Shown here in pieces: positions 48,874 through 64,000 of a stretch of DNA of 64,000 nucleotides. How positions within the stretch are numbered: position 1 is the first letter of the stretch; every line of letters begins with the position of its first letter. A program made the translations under genes and the position numbers. The DNA lies in the NCBI GenBank assembly GCA_020152595.1, contig JAIGNY010001798.1, forward strand, positions 700,501 through 764,500, written 5' to 3'. A model generated the notes under the pieces. It saw only the letters and a list, made by a program, of their open reading frames with translations, searched no databases and was not told where the DNA came from. This stretch comes from Chiridota heheva. Its lineage: Eukaryota > Echinodermata > Holothuroidea > Apodida > Chiridotidae.

Positions 48874-49729
48874 TTTGTTTGTTAGTGTTTAACGGCACCG
48901 CGACAGTCAGAGTCAAATGTGCCAAGATGGTCTCAGTAAACTAAGGTGCAAGAGTTAGGGCGGTATGAATAATAAAGAAGCAAATAGAGGTAAGAAAAGG
49001 GAAGGAGGAATAGGATGGTAGGATAAAAAAGGAAGGGAGTGTGGGTACGGGTTAGATCATGTGGAATAAGTTGCTATTGCGGAGGAAGGTGATGGATGTC
49101 AGAGGAGGGATTGCTCTTGAAGAGATCAGAAATGGATGTGGAGGAGGAGAGGAGAGATCTGGTTTCCGGAATAAGGGGCAGATTAAGAGGATATGCTTGA
49201 GATCAGTGTAGCAAGTAGGGCAGACAGGTGTGGAAGAGCCGGAAGGGTGGAAGGAGTGGGTGAGAAAGGAGTGACCAAGGCGGATGCGGGTGACAACGTC
49301 CTTCATACGATTGCGACTGTGCAGAGGAGGATTGGTCCTGACTTTGGGATTGATAGTGTGAAATTTGTTATACTGGTCTCAAGATTCCAGAAGTCTTGCC
49401 AAGTCTTCCTTAGGTAGCTGGAAAAGGTGAAGCGGAAGTCAAGAGTGCGGAATAAGGATGGGTGAAACGTGGTTAGACAGCGTGTTGTTGGCGAATCTGT
49501 CGGCCCTCTCGTTGCCGGGGATGCCGACGTGGCTGGGATCCAGAAAAATATAATTTTCTTTCCTGATGAAGAGAGAGCGTGGAGTTTGTTTAGGATTTGT
49601 AAGATAAGTGGATTAGACCAGAGCATGTTGAGGATGCCAGTCAGAACTAATTTTGAGTCAGAAAAGATGACAAAGCGGGGGCGGAAGGAGAGTTCTGCGA
49701 AATTTATTTACAATCAAAGATTATTTCAG
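48874..49729 (-). mobile_element. I-like LINE 3' end with 11-bp target-site duplication
   Basis: Minus-strand frames show the RNase H C-terminal motif DPSHVGIPGNERADR, one frameshift after FFW, then RIRLGHSFLTHSF and a Cys/His cluster (CPTC ... HILLICPLF). The 3' tail is seen on + as tttgtttgtt at 48874. The element is flanked by attattttaag at 48863-48873 and 49730-49740, an exact 11-bp duplication. Frameshifted and 5'-truncated, hence dead. Confidence 0.87.
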
Positions 49730-49740
49730 ATTATTTTAAG
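49730..49740. repeat. Right target-site duplication of the 48874 LINE
   Basis: attattttaag, identical to 48863-48873. Confidence 0.8.
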
Positions 49741-50028
49741 ATCGAATAAATTACAACTAATTCTTACCTGGATTTACCTGGACAGCCAATCCATTTCCGG
49801 GCTTCTGCATCCAAGGGTAAAGGAAACCTTCCGGCAAGCCCATATCATACTCTGTAACTGTTAAAAGTCCTTGTTAAATACGATTCACATCTCATTTAAA
49901 CGTATCTCTCATTAAACGTAGGCTTACATGGTCTCTTTCTTAGTGTACGTGAATTTTCTAGGGTTTCGCATACTTTTTTACACTTATCTTGTTATTATTT
50001 CTTATTCAGCACTGCTCTCATCTACCTT
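49741..50028. other. AT-rich spacer upstream of the 18-bp array
   Basis: No gene recognised; lies upstream of the kinase gene. Confidence 0.4.
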
Positions 50029-50502
50029 ACATGCGCCATTAACTGTACATGCGCCATTAACTGTACATGCGCCATTAACTGTACATGCGCCATTAACTGT
50101 ACATGCGCCATTAACTGTACATGCGCCATTAACTGTACATGCGCCATTAACTGTACATGCGCCATTAACTGTACATGCGCCATTAACTGTACATGCGCCA
50201 TTAACTGTACATGCGCCATTAACTGTACATGCGCCATTAACTGTACATGCGCCATTAACTGTACATGCGCCATTAACTGTACATGCGCCATTAACTGTAC
50301 ATACGCCATTAACTGTACATGCGCCATTAACTGTACATGCGCCATTAACTGTACATGCGCCATTAACTGTACATGCGCCATTAACTGTACATGCGCCATT
50401 AACTGTACATGCGCCATTAACTGTACATGCGCCATTAACTGTACATGCGTCATTAATTGTACATGCGCCATTAACTGTACATGCGCCATTGACTGTACAT
50501 GA
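50029..50502. repeat. 18-bp minisatellite
   Basis: Unit catgcgccattaactgta, about 26 almost identical copies, ending about 360 bp before the kinase start codon. The 228-codon + frame and both minus frames are array translations. Confidence 0.96.
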
Positions 50503-50863
50503 ACCACAATGCACAGGGGTCAAACTTTATCCAAAGCGAACAGATACCTCCATTCATAATATTCTATTAGTTTGTAGGGGAAAAGTGGGTGTAATTTCGT
50601 GTGATTCAAGCTGACCCTCGTAGCGTCATCAATAGCTCTCTTGAACACACGTTCACTCTTAACTTAATTCTTCCTATTCATTTTCAATCAGTGATATTAA
50701 TATGATCAGATCATTGGTTATTTTTGCAGATGATCAAGATCCTCAGTGATATTCCGTTTCACAAGATAACTTCATCATCCCAAACAACTAAAGTTTTGTT
50801 GTGACAAAAAAAAAAAAAAACGTCAAACTGTGACGAACTTAAAGCAGTTAATTCTGTGAAGAT

Positions 50864-61209
<10,346 letters not shown>

Positions 61210-61670
61210 TAGTGAATTGCCTCTCATCAACATATCTTAAGCACTGAAGATCGGATGTTGATTTAAATTGGTGTGTGGTTTTGTTATCAGTTAAGAAAGA
61301 AGTGATTAAAATTTGCCCCCGCTACCTACACGTTAACCTTAAATGACCTATATAGTTACAATCTTTCGATCTTTGTTTACCAACATAATCACGACCTTTT
61401 ACCAACCTGTTTTCAAACACTTTTCACGCTAAATAATAGTTTGCATAAGTATTCAACACGTTCAATAGATAATCTCACCCAGCATTACACACGTACTTAT
61501 CTTGCATATTCCCAGGTGAGGTGCAAGAATGTGGTATTCTTTAGATAGTAAAATAACAACTTCTACCTCATTATCCATGTTTAAGAAGAAGCTCAAAACC
61601 CATTTATTATCTTTATACAGGTTTGGCTTGAATATTTTAGTGTTGGAAAATCCACGGGTTTTGAGGTGCA

Positions 61671-64000
61671 TGGTTGAGGTTGGCAGGTCGGTTAAAGTAA
61701 GGTGAGGTTGGCGGGTTGAGGTTGGCGGGGGGTTGAGGTTGGCGGTTGAGGTTGGCGGGTTGAGGTTGGCGGGTTGAGGTTGGCGGGTTGAGGTTGAGGT
61801 TGGCGGGTTGAGGTTGGCGGGTTGAGGTTGGCGGGGTTGAGGTTGGCGGGTTGAGGTTGGCGGGTTGAGGTTGGCGGGTTGAGGTTGGCGGGTTGAGGTT
61901 GGCGGGTTGAGGTTGGCGGGTTGAGGTTGGCGGGTTGAGGTTGGCGGGTTGAGGTTGGCGGGTTGAGGTTGGCGGGTTGAGGTTGGCGGGTTGAGGTTGG
62001 CGGGTTGGTTGAGGTTGGCGGGTTGAGGTTGGCGGGTTGAGGTTGGCGGGTTGAGGTTGGCGGGTTGAGGTTGGCGGGTTGAGGTTGGCGGGTTGAGGTT
62101 GGCGGGTTGAGGTTGGCGGGTTGAGGTTGGCGGTTGAGGTTGGCGGGTTGAGGTTGAGGTTGGCGGGTTGAGGCTGGCGGGTTGAGGTTGGCGGGTTGAG
62201 GCTGGCGGGTTGAGGCTGGTTGGGGTTGAGGCTGGCGGGTTGAGGTTGGCGGGTTGAGGCTGGCGGGTTGAGGCTGGCGGGTTGAGGCTGGCGGGTTGAG
62301 GCTGGCGGGTTGAGGCTGGCGGGTTGAGGCTGGCGGGTTGAGGCTGGCGGGTTGAGGCTGGCGGGTTGAGGTTGGCGGGTTGAGGTTGGCGGGTTGAGGT
62401 TGGCGGGTTGAGGCTGGCGGGTTGAGGCTGGCGGGTTGAGGCTGGCGGGTTGAGGCTGGCGGGTTGAGGTTGGCGGGTTGAGGCTGGCGGGTTGAGGCTG
62501 GCGGGTTGAGGTTGGCGGGTTGAGGCTGGCGGGTTGAGGTTGGCGGGTTGAGGCTGGCGGGTTGAGGCTGGCGGGTTGAGGCTGGCGGGTTGAGGCTGGC
62601 GGGTTGAGGCTGGCGGGTTGAGGCTGGCGGGTTGAGGCTGGCGGGTTGAGGCTGGCGGGTTGAGGTTGGCGGGTGGAGGTTGGCGGGTTGAGGTTGGCGG
62701 GTTGGAGGTTGGCGGGTTGAGGTTGGCGGGTTGAGGTTGGCGGGTGGAGGTTGGCGGGTTGAGGTTGGCGGGTGGAGGTTGGCGGTGGAGGTTGGCGGGT
62801 GGAGGTTGGCGGGGAGGTTGGCGGGTGAGGTTGGGCGGGTTGAGGTGGGCGGGTGGAGGTGGGCGGGTGGAGGTGGGCGGGTGGAGGTGGGCGGGTTGGA
62901 GGTGGGCGGGTGGAGGTGGGCGGGTGAGGTGGGCGGGTGAGGTGGGCGGGGTGAGGTGGGCGGGTGGAGGTGGGCGGGGTGAGGTGGGGGGGTGGAGGTG
63001 GGCGGGGTGGTGGGCGGGGTGGAGGTGGGCGGGGTGAGGTGGGCGGGGTGAGGTGGGCGGGGGTGAGGTGGGCGGGGTGAGGTGGGCGGGGTGAGGTGGG
63101 GGGGGGTGGGGTGGGCGGGGTGAGGTGGGCGGGGCTCAGGTGGGCGGGGTGAGGTGGGCGGGGTGAGGTGGGCGGGTGGGTGGGGGTGAGGTGGGCGGGG
63201 TGAGGTGGGCGGGATCAGGTGGGCGGGATCAGGTGGGCGGGACGAGGTGGGCGGGATCAGGTGGGCGGATCAGGTGGGCGGGATCAGGTGGGCGGATCAG
63301 GTGGGCGGGATCGAGGTGGGCGGGATCAGGTGGGCGGGATCAGGTGGGCGGGATCAGGTGGGCGGGATCGAGGTGGGCGGGATCAGGTGGGCGGGATCGA
63401 GGTGGGCGGGATCAGGTGGGCGGGATCAGGTGGGCGGGATCGAGGTGGGCGGGATCAGGTGGGCGGGATCAGGTGGGCGGGACGAGGTGGGCGGGATCGA
63501 GGTGGGCGGGACGAGGTGGGCGGGACGAGGTGGGCGGGACGAGGTGGGCGGGACGAGGTGGGCGGGACGAGGTGGGCGGGACGAGGTGGGCGGGACGAGG
63601 TGGGCGGGACGAGGTGGGCGGGACGAGGTGGGCGGGACGAGGTGGGCGGGACGAGGTGGGCGGGACGAGGTGGGCGGGACGAGGTGGGCGGGACGAGGTG
63701 GGCGGGACGAGGTGGGCGGGACGAGGTGGGCGGGACGAGGTGGGCGGGACGAGGTGGGCGGGACGAGGTGGGCGGGACGAGGTGGGCGGGACGAGGTGGG
63801 CGGGACGAGGTGGGCGGGACGAGGTGGGGGGCGAGGTGGGAGGTGGGCGGGACGAGGTGGGCGGGACGAGGTGGGCGGGACGAGGTGGGCGGGACGAGGT
63901 GGGCGGGACGAGGTGGGCGGGACGAGGTGGGCGGGACGAGGTGGGCGGGACGAGGTGGGCGGGACGAGGTGGGCGGGACGAGGTGGGCGGGACGAGGTGG
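61671..64000. repeat. 15-bp G-rich array in kinase intron 9, open at the window end
   Basis: At least 2.3 kb. The unit changes along the array: gttgaggttggcggg, then gttgaggctggcggg, gtggaggtgggcggg, gatcaggtgggcggg and finally gacgaggtgggcggg. G runs stay on the + strand throughout. Confidence 0.95.

Noticed and set aside
49928-50614. 228-codon + frame with a hydrophobic N-terminus
   Set aside because: Beyond the first 35 codons it is the 18-bp repeat read as a hexapeptide; both minus frames are equally open.

Overview
This window looks like a piece of a nuclear genome from an animal, most likely a marine invertebrate. An echinoderm or another deuterostome is my guess from the mix of repeats, and I hold it weakly. 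The evidence is one multi-exon tyrosine kinase gene with GT-AG introns, several 5'-truncated LINEs with target-site duplications, a DNA transposon, and an AT-rich background. There are no bacterial operons, no CRISPR array and no intact RNA gene. The most striking property is tandem repetition: about 25 arrays, nearly all with unrelated units (12 to 57 bp), cover roughly 24-25 kb, or nearly 40 percent of the window by my interval boundaries. Most long open reading frames here are translations of these arrays and are not genes.

Layout. 1-19800 is intergenic DNA with about a dozen minisatellites, including a 33-bp array (5657-7277), two 20-bp arrays (7973-9070 and 10420-12005) and a very GC-rich 19-bp array (14430-15621). 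19810-24672 is one 19-bp satellite split by the 3' end of an L2/CR1-like LINE. 24678-28247 holds a degraded jockey/CR1-type LINE with an 11-bp target duplication, followed by an RNase-H-type (I-like) LINE end apparently nested in an RTE-like LINE end. 29015-33115 holds a two-type 56-bp array and a duplicated block with an embedded 21-bp array. 35829-36752 has another L2/CR1-like end and a MITE candidate, and 36990-38110 a 57-bp array. 39362-44240 appears to be a DNA transposon of about 4.9 kb with long imperfect inverted ends. It carries a broken gene of an unidentified protein family and was itself hit by an I-like LINE. 46165-46660 and 50029-50502 are further arrays, and 48863-49740 is a third I-like LINE end with a clean 11-bp duplication.

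50864-61111 (and beyond) is the one convincing host gene: a Src-family, FRK/Src42A-like, non-receptor tyrosine kinase on the + strand. Nine exons encode an acylated N-terminus, SH3, SH2 and most of the kinase domain through the activation-loop tyrosine. All exon junctions keep frame and all key catalytic residues are present. The C-terminal lobe and tail must lie beyond the window, past a G-rich 15-bp array that starts about 560 bp after exon 9 and is still running at base 64000. Five of the gene's eight complete introns, plus the open ninth, contain a private minisatellite or degenerate repeat.

Limits: all homology calls come from reading motifs, not from searches. Repeat boundaries and copy numbers are approximate.
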